Under the pieces are notes generated by a model, which was given only the letters and a program-made list of their open reading frames with translations, ran no database searches and had not been told where the DNA came from. Made by a program: the position numbers and the translations under genes. Shown here piece after piece: positions 17,902 through 25,707 of a DNA stretch of 64,000 nt. This DNA is from Immundisolibacterales bacterium. GTDB taxonomy: Bacteria > Pseudomonadota > Gammaproteobacteria > HK1. Each line of letters opens with the position of its first letter. Positions within the stretch are counted from its first letter, which is position 1. The stretch spans positions 1 to 64,000 of the forward strand of contig JAPOPW010000024.1 of the NCBI GenBank assembly GCA_026712715.1, given 5' to 3'.

Positions 17902-19092
17902 GTGAGCGCGACGGAGTTCGAGGCTTTTGCGGAGGCGATGGCGAAGCGGCCCGCTCCGCCCGCCCCGATTGCCCGCGCCTTCGCCCGGGTCACGGTGCTC
18001 GGCGGCGGGCCGGAGGGGCGCCTCCTCGCATGCCTGTGCCTGGCCGAGGGCGCGGAGGTCACCCTGTTCTCCGCCTACGGAGCGGAGCTCGCCGCGATCC
18101 GCGCCGCCGGGGGGACCACCCTGCGGGGGGCGGGTCCAATCGGGACCTTCGCGGCCGGCCGCGAGACCGGGCCGTCGATTCGACTGAGCGCCGAGCTCGA
18201 CACGGCCCTTCGCGGCGCGGACCTCGTGTTCGTCACCGGGCCGGTCCTCAAGCAGCGGACCTATGCCATGGTGCTTGCCGAGCACGTTGCGGACGGGCAG
18301 GTCCTGGCCCTTGTGCCGGGCCGCACGCTCGGGGCGCTGGAGGCGGCCTGGTTCCTGCGGGCCGGCGGTTGCGAGGCGGACGTGGTGCTCGCCGAGGTGC
18401 AGGCGCTCCCCTGGTGGGCTCGCGAGGACGGCGCGACCTTGCATCTCACCCGGGCGCGGCCCGCCCTCGCCGCCGTGCTGCCGAGCGACCGCGCCGACGT
18501 GATTCGCGGACTCGCGCGCTTCCTCCCGGACCTGGTCCCGGTGCGGAGCGTCGTGGAGAGCGGCTTCGGGGACGGGAGCGGCGTCGTCGAGGTGCCCGCA
18601 CTGGTCCTCGGAGGGCCTGCCGCCCCGCCCCCGGGACCGGAGCTGCCCCCCGGCGCCAGGCCGCTTCCGGAGAGAGACACGTTCCGAGCGCTCGTCGGGG
18701 AACGCCACCTCGCCGTGGTCGCGGCCATGGCGGAGGAGCGCCGCCGGGTGGCGGCCCGCTACGGGGTCCGCGATCTCCCGGACACGGACGAGTGGCTCGA
18801 CGCTTTCGCGGGCACGCCGGCCGGCGAGGGCGCGCGTCCGGTGCCGGATGCAAGTCAGGCGCGGCGGCTCCTTCGCTGCGCGGTCGTCGGCTCGCTGACC
18901 CCGCTTCTCTCGGCCGCGGAGGTCGCGGGCACCGAAGTCCCGGTCACCAGCGCGATGACGACGCTTGCCGAGACCCTGCTCGGCGGCGACCTCGCCCCGG
19001 CCGGGCGGCGTCTCGATACCGTCGGCATCGGGGCGAGCGACCTCGACGACGCCCGGCGGACGATAGAGGCGATCGCGCGAGGCGAACGCTGA
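17902..19092 (+). CDS. Opine/octopine-dehydrogenase-like NAD(P) enzyme with likely encapsulation peptide (396 aa)
   Basis: Rossmann protein beginning its nucleotide fold at about residue 31 (VTVLGGGPEGRLLACLCLAE) and continuing like the NAD/NADP octopine/nopaline dehydrogenase family (ADLVFVTGPVLKQRTYAMVL; SLTPLLSAAEVAGTEVPVTS near the end). Such enzymes link an amino acid and a keto acid by reductive amination, or run the reverse. Residues 1-22 are an extra element: MSATEFEAFAEAMAKRPA forms a short amphipathic helix followed by a Pro/Ala linker, which is what cargo-targeting peptides of microcompartments look like. GTG start. Its end is coupled to a duplicated junction (TGATG) before the aldehyde dehydrogenase. 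Function in this pathway is unknown; NAD recycling or processing of an amino-aldehyde are options. Confidence 0.75.
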   Translation: MSATEFEAFAEAMAKRPAPPAPIARAFARVTVLGGGPEGRLLACLCLAEGAEVTLFSAYGAELAAIRAAGGTTLRGAGPIGTFAAGRETGPSIRLSAELDTALRGADLVFVTGPVLKQRTYAMVLAEHVADGQVLALVPGRTLGALEAAWFLRAGGCEADVVLAEVQALPWWAREDGATLHLTRARPALAAVLPSDRADVIRGLARFLPDLVPVRSVVESGFGDGSGVVEVPALVLGGPAAPPPGPELPPGARPLPERDTFRALVGERHLAVVAAMAEERRRVAARYGVRDLPDTDEWLDAFAGTPAGEGARPVPDASQARRLLRCAVVGSLTPLLSAAEVAGTEVPVTSAMTTLAETLLGGDLAPAGRRLDTVGIGASDLDDARRTIEAIARGER

Positions 19093-19245
19093 TGGACGCG
19101 ACTCTCCGCGCCATCCATCGCCGGGCTTCGGCCGGCTACCGGCGCGATCGCGCGGGGTCACCGTTGATGCACGCCGGTCTCGATTCTCCCGCCGACGTCC
19201 GGTGGGCGACAGAAGCGATCGCGCGAGGCGAACGCTGATGGACGC
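19069..19245 (+). repeat. Three tandem diverged copies (about 73 bp) of a gene junction
   Basis: The 31 bases GCGATCGCGCGAGGCGAACG... at 19069-19099 recur exactly at 19215-19245, and a worn third copy starts at 19144. Each unit includes the end of one reading frame and a TGATG-type stop/start. The first exact copy ends the opine-dehydrogenase-like gene and the last one starts the aldehyde dehydrogenase gene. Confidence 0.85.
19092..19238 (+). CDS. Small ORF made by junction duplication (48 aa)
   Basis: Open frame between the two exact repeats. It begins MDATLRAIHRR, like the aldehyde dehydrogenase start MDADLRSIAG, and ends EAIARGER, identical to the C-terminus of the upstream dehydrogenase. 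Both ends are coupled by TGATG overlaps, so ribosomes probably pass through it. I see no independent function; it is most likely a by-product of the tandem duplication that keeps coupling intact. Confidence 0.45.
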   Translation: MDATLRAIHRRASAGYRRDRAGSPLMHAGLDSPADVRWATEAIARGER

Positions 19246-20641
19246 CGATCTCCGTTCCATCGCGGGCGCGCGCCGTGCCGCCGAGCGGGCCTTCGAAGCG
19301 TGGCTCGCGTTCCGGGCGACGCCTCCCGAGACGATCGATTCGATGGTGGAGAGCATGGCCCTCGCGATCGAGCCGGAGGCGGAACGGCTCGCGCGGCTGG
19401 CCGTCGAGGAGACCGGCTACGGCAACGTCCCCGACAAGCGAATCAAGAACCTCTTCAACTCCCTCTCGGTCGCGGAGTGGCTTCGCAACGTTCGCACCCT
19501 CGGGGTGCTGTGGCGCGACGAGGGGGAGAAGGTCGCGGCGATCGGCGAGCCGATGGGGGTGGTCGCCGCCCTGATCCCGGTCACCAATCCGACCTCGACG
19601 GTCATCTTCAAGGCCCTCTCCGCGGTGAAGGCGGGGAACGCCATCGTCTGCGCCCCGCACCCGCGCGGGGTCCGGTGCGGGGTCGCCACCGCAGCAGTGC
19701 TCGCGCGCGCCGCCGAGCAGGCGGGCGCGCCGCCGGGCCTCGTCCAGTGCCTGGACGAGGTGACGATCCAGGGAACGGACGAGCTGATGCGCCACCGCCG
19801 CACGTCGGTGGTGATGGCGACCGGAGGGGCCGCGATGGTGCGGGCGGCCTATTCCTCCGGCAAGCCGACCCTGGCCGTCGGGCCCGGAAACGTGCCGGTC
19901 TACGTGCATCGGTCGGTGGCGGACGATCTTGCGGAGGTGGCCGAACGCATCATCGTCTCGAAGAGCTTCGACTACGGGACCGCCTGTGTCGCGGAGCAGG
20001 CGGTCATTGCGGATGCGCCCGCGGCCCGCGGGCTGCGCCACGAGATGAAGCTCAAGGGGGCGTACTTCTGCACGTCGGCCGAGGCGGGCCGGCTCGCCTC
20101 CGTTCTCTTCGATCGCCATGGCGCGCCGGTGGTCGAGAACGTCGGGCAGTCCGCCAAGCGCCTCGCCTCGCTCGCCGGTTTCGACGTCCCGCCGCGCACG
20201 CGCGTCCTCGTGGCGGAGCCGGCGGGGGTCGGGCCGGGCGCTCCCCTCTCGGCGGAGAAGCTCGCTCCCGTTCTCGCCTGGTACGAGGCGGCGGAGACCG
20301 GGGCGGGAATCGAGGCTGCGGAGCGCGTCCTTCGCCACGGGGGCTGGGGGCACACCGCGGTCATCCACGCGCGGGACCCGGAGGTGGTCGCCGGCTACGG
20401 ACGGGTTCCGGCCGGTCGGGTCCTCGTGAACACCCCCGCGATCACCGGGGGCATGGGATTCTCGACCGGTCTCGAGCCGAGCTTCATGCTGGGGACCGGT
20501 ACCGCGTCGGGGTCCATCGTGAGCGACAACGTGACCGCTCTCCATCTCATCAACATCAAGCGGATCGCGTGGGAGTCGAGGCCGTGGCGCGACCTCCACG
20601 AGCTCTATGGCGATGAGCCCGCGCGGGGTGGACGGGCATGA
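19238..20641 (+). CDS. CoA-acylating aldehyde dehydrogenase, EutE/PduP/AdhE type (467 aa)
   Basis: Converts an aldehyde plus CoA and NAD to an acyl-CoA, the core reaction of most metabolosomes. Family signatures: VTNPTSTVIFKALSAVKAGN and APHPRG in the NAD-binding part, and SFDYGTACVAEQAVIA with the catalytic Cys250. The end VSDNVTALHLINIKRIA is like that of EutE/AdhE. This separates it from ordinary NAD aldehyde dehydrogenases. ATG 19238 is coupled to the preceding small frame. No obvious targeting peptide at either end. Its product would need a phosphotransacylase to yield ATP; none (PduL or Pta) is seen in the window. Confidence 0.9.
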   Translation: MDADLRSIAGARRAAERAFEAWLAFRATPPETIDSMVESMALAIEPEAERLARLAVEETGYGNVPDKRIKNLFNSLSVAEWLRNVRTLGVLWRDEGEKVAAIGEPMGVVAALIPVTNPTSTVIFKALSAVKAGNAIVCAPHPRGVRCGVATAAVLARAAEQAGAPPGLVQCLDEVTIQGTDELMRHRRTSVVMATGGAAMVRAAYSSGKPTLAVGPGNVPVYVHRSVADDLAEVAERIIVSKSFDYGTACVAEQAVIADAPAARGLRHEMKLKGAYFCTSAEAGRLASVLFDRHGAPVVENVGQSAKRLASLAGFDVPPRTRVLVAEPAGVGPGAPLSAEKLAPVLAWYEAAETGAGIEAAERVLRHGGWGHTAVIHARDPEVVAGYGRVPAGRVLVNTPAITGGMGFSTGLEPSFMLGTGTASGSIVSDNVTALHLINIKRIAWESRPWRDLHELYGDEPARGGRA

Positions 20642-20750
20642 CGGTCCGGGCCGTCCCCCCGGGCCTCGAGCGCGCGGTACCCGGGACGCCACGCGTCCAC
20701 GCGCGGGCGCCCGATCGGACTTGCGCCGGGACGAAGACGGGAGCGCGGAC

Positions 20751-21380
20751 GTGACGGATCGGGTGACGATTCGGGCGCTCGTCCAGATCGACAGGCTGCA
20801 GCCGAAGTTCGCGGCCTACAACGGCGCGACCGTGCAGGGCTCCATCCCCCTCGCCGGGGACACCATCCTCATCGGCGAGCTCGCGCCCGGGAACGAGGTG
20901 TTCGGGCTCGTCGACGCGGCGCTCAAGGCGAGCCGGGTGGAGGCGACGAGCCAGATCGTCGAGCGCGAGTTCGGCTTCTTCATCCTGCGCTCGCCGCTCA
21001 ATGCGGAGGTGAGCGCGGCCCGCGACGCGATCCTGGCCCGTCTCGGGATGGAAATGTCCGATCGCCTGCGCCCGGTGGTGGAATCCGCCCGGATCATCAC
21101 CTCGGTCGAGCCGTACCAGGCGCAGCTCCTCAACAAGTGGTCGTCCGGGTCCCTGCTCGTCCCCGGCCGGACCCTCGGGGTTCTCGAGTGCGCCCCGGCC
21201 GCCTACGTCGCGCTTGCCGCCAACGAGGCGGAGAAGGCGGCGGAGATCGACATCGTGGAAGTGCGCGCGGTCGGACGCTACGGCCGGATGTTCATCGCCG
21301 GCACCGAGGCCGCCGTCGAGACCGCGATGGAAGGGTCGGCCGCCGCGGTCCGCTCGCTCGACGGGAAGGCGGCGCCGTGA
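20751..21380 (+). CDS. Tandem-domain shell protein (BMC-T, 209 aa)
   Basis: Two BMC domains in one chain (about residues 5-100 and 105-205), forming trimers that look like pseudohexamers. The second domain shows VESARIITSVEPYQAQLLN, GRTLGVLECAPAAYVALAA and IDIVEVRAVGRYGRMFIAGT; the first shows LAGDTILIGELAPGNEVFGL and DAALKASRVEATSQIVEREF. BMC-T proteins often provide large gated pores. Start GTG 20751 with GGGAG upstream; a second GTG at 20763 is possible. A 38-codon frame from 20638 ends at the start of this gene and has no recognisable content. Confidence 0.9.
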   Translation: MTDRVTIRALVQIDRLQPKFAAYNGATVQGSIPLAGDTILIGELAPGNEVFGLVDAALKASRVEATSQIVEREFGFFILRSPLNAEVSAARDAILARLGMEMSDRLRPVVESARIITSVEPYQAQLLNKWSSGSLLVPGRTLGVLECAPAAYVALAANEAEKAAEIDIVEVRAVGRYGRMFIAGTEAAVETAMEGSAAAVRSLDGKAAP

Positions 21381-21517
21381 GCCCCGACCCGGGCGGTCCG
21401 AACGTCTCCGGGACCCGCACGGACTCGATGCGGATGGGGAGGTGCCCGCCAGCGCGGCCTCCCCTGCACGCGAGACCGCGCCCGGTTCTGTGCCGGCGCG
21501 CCGGAGTCCGGTAGGAA

Positions 21518-22729
21518 ATGCCGGCCGACCGGCGCGTGATCGGGTCCGAGCACGTGGAGCGCGCGAGCCGCCGTGGCCGGCGCCACATCGAGGTGCTCCC
21601 CGGGACCATCGTCACCGCCGAGGCGCGTGATTCCGCGGCCCGCCTCCGGATCGCGCTCCGCGCGGGTCCGCTCGATCGGCCCGCGGTGCCCGTGCCGGAT
21701 GGGACCGCCGCCCTCGTGCGGGGACTCTACCGGCGCGGCGCGAAGTGGATGCCGCCGGCGCGGCCCGAGGGACGGAACCCTGTACGCTTCGATCGCCTCG
21801 CGGTGGTCGGAGCGGGCGGGGTCGGCGCCAACGTCGCGCATCTGGCGGCGAATGCCGGCATGGCGGACGAGGTCGTCGTCGTCGACATCGTTCCCGGACT
21901 TGCCGAATCGCTCGCGGTGGACCTCGCCCACGCCTCCGGGCTGACCCGTTCGCGAAGCCGGGTGACCGGCGGAACCGGTCTCGGACTCGTCGCCGGCGCG
22001 GACGTGGCGGTGGTGACCGCAGGCCGGCCGCGCGCCCCGGGCATGGACCGCGCCGATCTCCTCGAGGCCAACCGTCGCACCGTCCGCTCCGTCGCGGAGT
22101 CCATTCGGACCGCATCCCCGGGCGCGGTGGTGCTGGTGGTCTCCAATCCCCTCGACGAGATGACCGTCGAGATGCTGCGGGCGACGGAGTTTCCGCGCGA
22201 GCGGGTCCTCGGGATGGCGGGAACCCTCGATTCCGCGCGCTTCCGCGAGGCGCTCGCGCGCACCGCGGGCGTGGAAGTCGACGAGGTGGAGGCGATGGTC
22301 CTCGGAAGCCACGGGGCGGAGATGGTGCCGGTCGTCTCGCGCGCCCGGATCCGCGGCGCGCCGCTCGAACGGCACCTCCGCCGGGCGCAGATCGACGCTT
22401 GCGTGGAGCGAACGGTCGCCGCCGGCGCGCGGGTGGTGGCGCTTCGCAAGACCGGTTCGGCGACCCTCGCGCCCGCGCACGCGGTCGTCGAGGTGCTCGA
22501 ACACCTGCGCGGAGCGCGGGCGGGGGCGGTGCCGGTCTCGGTCCGCCTCGACGGGGAGTTCGGCATCGAAGGGGTGGTGCTCGGCGTTCCCTGCCGTCTC
22601 GGGCCCCGCGGGCTCATCGAGATCGAGGAGATCCCGCTCGCGCAAGCCGAGCGCTCCGCGCTCTCCCGTGCCGCCGCCGCGATCCGCTCCCGCATCGACG
22701 GCGCCGAACGGCCGGTGGGCGCGTCCTGA
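21518..22729 (+). CDS. Malate/lactate-dehydrogenase-like protein with extra N-terminal domain (403 aa)
   Basis: From about residue 92 this is a complete LDH/MDH-superfamily 2-hydroxyacid dehydrogenase: VVGAGGVGANVAHLAA, the acidic NAD-binding residue in VVVDIVPGL, TAGRPRAPGMDRADLL (substrate-loop Arg), VSNPLDEMT and LGSHGAEMVPV with the catalytic His. The first 85 residues are added; EVLPGTIVTAEARDSAARLRI resembles the TPxAR motif segment found in the microcompartment proteins EutT and others, so it may be a docking domain. A good TAGGA site precedes the ATG. NADH made by the aldehyde dehydrogenase could be reoxidised here, keeping the cofactor inside the shell (inference). It overlaps the Rid gene (TGATG). 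Confidence 0.8.
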   Translation: MPADRRVIGSEHVERASRRGRRHIEVLPGTIVTAEARDSAARLRIALRAGPLDRPAVPVPDGTAALVRGLYRRGAKWMPPARPEGRNPVRFDRLAVVGAGGVGANVAHLAANAGMADEVVVVDIVPGLAESLAVDLAHASGLTRSRSRVTGGTGLGLVAGADVAVVTAGRPRAPGMDRADLLEANRRTVRSVAESIRTASPGAVVLVVSNPLDEMTVEMLRATEFPRERVLGMAGTLDSARFREALARTAGVEVDEVEAMVLGSHGAEMVPVVSRARIRGAPLERHLRRAQIDACVERTVAAGARVVALRKTGSATLAPAHAVVEVLEHLRGARAGAVPVSVRLDGEFGIEGVVLGVPCRLGPRGLIEIEEIPLAQAERSALSRAAAAIRSRIDGAERPVGAS

Positions 22730-23136
22730 TGACGGTACGGAGCGCATCCGGGGGCGGCCGGTTCGAGGAGCTGGGCTCCTACGTCCGCGCGAAACGGGTC
22801 GGACCTCTGGTCTTCGTCGCCGGGACGACCGCAATCGAGCCCTCGGGGCGCCTCCACGCTCCCGGCGACACCTACGCCCAGACGATCTACGCCTTCGCGC
22901 GGGTGGAGCGGGCGCTCAACGAGGTCGGCGCGAAGCTCCGCCACGTCACCCGCACCCGGGCCTACCTCACCGACATGCGCGCAGGTGGCGAATACGTGCG
23001 CGCCCACGGCGAGATCTTTGCCGGCATACGGCCGGTCACGACCGGCGTCGGGGCGGAGCTGACCACGCCGGGCATGATGGTCGAGGTCGAGGCGGACGCG
23101 GTGATCCACGACGCGGATGGCCGCATCGCCTGGTGA
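22729..23136 (+). CDS. Rid/YjgF-family protein (135 aa)
   Basis: Small trimeric beta-barrel fold known from RidA, which hydrolyses reactive enamines and imines. Visible family features: YVRAKRVGPLVFVAGTTA, YAQTIYAFARVERALNEVGA, VTRTRAYLTDM and the final MVEVEADAVI. The Arg that RidA uses (the R of ARLPKD in the E. coli protein) is not present here: the corresponding segment is ELTTPGMM. It therefore belongs to another Rid subgroup, probably with a different reaction. Translationally coupled to the dehydrogenase before it, so it acts in the same pathway, perhaps on an imine intermediate. Confidence 0.85.
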   Translation: MTVRSASGGGRFEELGSYVRAKRVGPLVFVAGTTAIEPSGRLHAPGDTYAQTIYAFARVERALNEVGAKLRHVTRTRAYLTDMRAGGEYVRAHGEIFAGIRPVTTGVGAELTTPGMMVEVEADAVIHDADGRIAW

Positions 23137-23386
23137 TTCGCGGTGCGCACGAACGGGGAACCGAACAATCGAAGAAGACGGGGGCGGTCCCGTGTCGCGG
23201 CGGCGCGACGCGGGACTTCCGCCCCTCGCGGATGTCGCCGGAGCCGCTCTTCGCGCGGAGCCGGCGGCCATTGCAGCGCGGCGGGCAGGGACCGTCCCCG
23301 GCCCGGCGCGCCGGTACTCGGTGCGTGACTCCGCGCGCCGGGTGAACGAGGCGGCCGTACGCCGCTCGAGACACGAGGAGAGAGCC

Positions 23387-24706
23387 ATGCAACTGCGTAC
23401 CGATCGGGCGCTCGCGCCCCTGTTTGCGGCCCTGGCCATCGGGGTGGCGGCGTCACTTGCGCACGACGCGCGGGCCGTCGGCGATCCCGTCAAGGTCGGG
23501 TTCATCGGGTCGTTCGCATCCGACACCGGCCGGAGCACGCTCCGGGGAGCGGAGATCGCCATCGAGGAGCTGAACGCGGCCGGCGGGGTGCTCGGCGGCC
23601 GGATGATCGAGCTCGTGTCCGCGGATACCCGCGAGGACGTGACCGAAGGGATCAAGGCCTACGAGTACCTGAACGAGTCGGAGAACGTCGACTTCATCGT
23701 CTCCGGATCGATCGACGACGTCTCCCTCGGGTGGTTTCCGCGCATGGCGGAGTACCGGACCCCGACCCTCGACACCTGGACCTCGTACATCGGCCTCATC
23801 GACATGGTCGGCGAGGAGTACGAGAAGTACAAGATGTACTTCATGAATATCGCATGCGATTACGCTCTCGGAACCCTCTACGTCGACTTCGGCAAGGACG
23901 TCCTCGGGAAGCAGATGGGCTGGAAGTCGACCGTGATCCTTCAGGAGGACACCGCGTTCGGGGGCGGGGTGCAGGAGTTCATCGCCGAGATCATGGAGGC
24001 CGAGGCGGGGATCAAGGTGCTCGACACGATCGTCTACGACACCCAGACCGTGGACTTCGCGCCCATCTACAACAAGGCGGTCGCGCTCGAGCCCGACTTC
24101 ATGTACCTCATCTCCTCGGTCAACAGCCAGGTGCCGTCGTCGCAGTACGTCAAGCTCCAGGTTCCGGTGGCGATGACCGGCATCAACGTCGCCGCGCTCG
24201 GCCTCGACTTCTGGAACGACACCGGCGGGGCCGGGGGCGGGATCTCCACCCTGAGTCCGATTCCCGCGGTCGGGATGGAGCTCGACGATTCGTCCAAGGT
24301 CTTCGCGGAGAAGTACCGGGCGAAGTACGGCGACGAGCGTCCCGTCTTCCCCCACTTCAACGGGTTCAATGCCTATCATGGGGTCAAGAACGCGTTCGCG
24401 GCGGCGGAGCGGGCGGGTGGCTTCGCGCCCCTCGACGACTGGGTGCGGGAGATGGAGAACACCGACGTCAAGCTCTACAAGGACGGCGAGTTCTGGCACC
24501 GCTACGCATACTTCAAGCCGGGCGAGATCGAGCCGCGCACGGGCCGCGAGTTCGTCCACAACATCAAGTTCGATCTCACCCCGCCGTATGACGACGGCGC
24601 CCCGTCCATGGTGGTGATCCAGTGGTACACGGACGGCACCGCGAAGGTCGTCTATCCGCCGAAGTACGCGAGCGGCGAGTTCTCGATTCCGCCCTGGCTC
24701 CAGTAG
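23387..24706 (+). CDS. Periplasmic binding protein of Liv/amide-type ABC importer (439 aa)
   Basis: Type I periplasmic binding protein, with a signal peptide (residues 1-28, cleavage after HDARA) and a Leu-binding-protein fold: PVKVGFIGSFASDTGRSTLRGA, ELNAAGGVLGGRMIELVSAD. It is longer than LivJ and belongs with binding proteins for urea, short amides or aromatic acids; the ligand cannot be told. GAGGAGA precedes ATG 23387. It lies 250 bp behind the Rid gene on the same strand, so it may bring in the substrate of the microcompartment. A strong hairpin follows it. Confidence 0.85.
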   Translation: MQLRTDRALAPLFAALAIGVAASLAHDARAVGDPVKVGFIGSFASDTGRSTLRGAEIAIEELNAAGGVLGGRMIELVSADTREDVTEGIKAYEYLNESENVDFIVSGSIDDVSLGWFPRMAEYRTPTLDTWTSYIGLIDMVGEEYEKYKMYFMNIACDYALGTLYVDFGKDVLGKQMGWKSTVILQEDTAFGGGVQEFIAEIMEAEAGIKVLDTIVYDTQTVDFAPIYNKAVALEPDFMYLISSVNSQVPSSQYVKLQVPVAMTGINVAALGLDFWNDTGGAGGGISTLSPIPAVGMELDDSSKVFAEKYRAKYGDERPVFPHFNGFNAYHGVKNAFAAAERAGGFAPLDDWVREMENTDVKLYKDGEFWHRYAYFKPGEIEPRTGREFVHNIKFDLTPPYDDGAPSMVVIQWYTDGTAKVVYPPKYASGEFSIPPWLQ

Positions 24707-24725
24707 CGGACCGCAGGCCGCAACG

Positions 24726-24751
24726 CCGGGGAGCCGGAGCCGGCTCCCCGG
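24726..24751 (+). terminator. Strong hairpin between binding protein and permease genes
   Basis: CCGGGGAGCCGG, AG, then the exact complement: a 12-bp perfect stem with no T-run after it. In such operons a hairpin here usually protects the binding-protein mRNA or lowers read-through, giving more binding protein than permease. Confidence 0.6.
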
Positions 24752-24854
24752 CCGTCCGGAGACGGGGCGCAGATCCGCCGGGCGGCGGCGTTCGCTCCGA
24801 TTCCGGTCTTCGGGCCCGGCTTCGGCCATCGCGGCACGGACGGACGGGAGGGCC

Positions 24855-25706
24855 GTGACCAACATCCTCATCCAGGGTCTGGCCCTCAGCGGACTCTATG
24901 CGCTGGTCGCGGTCGGCTTCACGATGATCTTCAGCGTGGGGCGGGTGCTCAACCTGGCCCACGGCGTCTTCCTGATGCTCGGCGGCTACGCCTATTACAC
25001 CGCCGTCCAGGTCTTCGGCATCTCCAAGGGGGCGGGAATCGCGATCGCGGTGCTCGCGGGGGCCGCCTTCGGCATCCTCACCTACACGGTTCTCGTCCGC
25101 CGGCTCGAGCACAACCCGATCGCGGTCGAGATCTCGACCCTGATCCTCGCCGTGGTCATGCAGGCCCTCATCGTCGTCGTCTACACCTCGGCGCCGAAGA
25201 GCATGTGGCCGATCGTGCCCGGGGTCTTCCGTCACGAAGGGGTGTTCGTCTCCCACAACATCCTCGCCGCGATGGTGCTGAGCTGGATCGTCCTCGGCGG
25301 GCTCGTCGTGTTCGTGCGCCGGACCCGCCTCGGGCGGGCCCTGCGCGCCGTGTCGATGGACCGCAAGGGGGCGGTCATCTCCGGGATCGACCCCCACCGG
25401 ATGAGCCTCGCGACGTGGGCCATCTCGGGCGGGCTCGCCGCGCTCGCCGGGGTCTTCTTCGCGACCTACACCCAGCTCACCCCGGGGATGTGGGTCGCAC
25501 CGCTCATCATCGCGGTGGCGGTGGTGGTCGTCGGAGGCATCGGAAGCATCGTCGGGAGCCTCGTCGTCGCCCACCTCATCGGTTTCATGGAGACGGTGAC
25601 GACGACTCTGGTCGCGGCGGAGCTCCGGGGCGTGTTCACGATGGTCCTCGTCATCGTCGTCCTCGTCATTGTCCCGAAGGGCCTGTTCGGGCGCGAGGAG
25701 CTGTAG
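24855..25706 (+). CDS. LivH-type ABC permease (283 aa)
   Basis: Inner-membrane permease of the branched-chain amino acid family with about eight hydrophobic segments. Family features: LIQGLALSGLYALVAVGFTM at the N-terminus, VLNLAHGVFLMLGGY, and the cytoplasmic coupling segment RALRAVSMDRKGAVISGIDP. GTG start with GGAGGG upstream. It pairs with the following LivM-type gene (1-bp spacing after the stop) to form the channel. Confidence 0.9.
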   Translation: MTNILIQGLALSGLYALVAVGFTMIFSVGRVLNLAHGVFLMLGGYAYYTAVQVFGISKGAGIAIAVLAGAAFGILTYTVLVRRLEHNPIAVEISTLILAVVMQALIVVVYTSAPKSMWPIVPGVFRHEGVFVSHNILAAMVLSWIVLGGLVVFVRRTRLGRALRAVSMDRKGAVISGIDPHRMSLATWAISGGLAALAGVFFATYTQLTPGMWVAPLIIAVAVVVVGGIGSIVGSLVVAHLIGFMETVTTTLVAAELRGVFTMVLVIVVLVIVPKGLFGREEL

Positions 25707-25707
25707 G

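Noticed and set aside
20638..20754. 38-codon frame between the aldehyde dehydrogenase and BMC-T genes
   Set aside because: Pro/Arg-rich, no recognisable content, and BMC-T has its own start and ribosome site.
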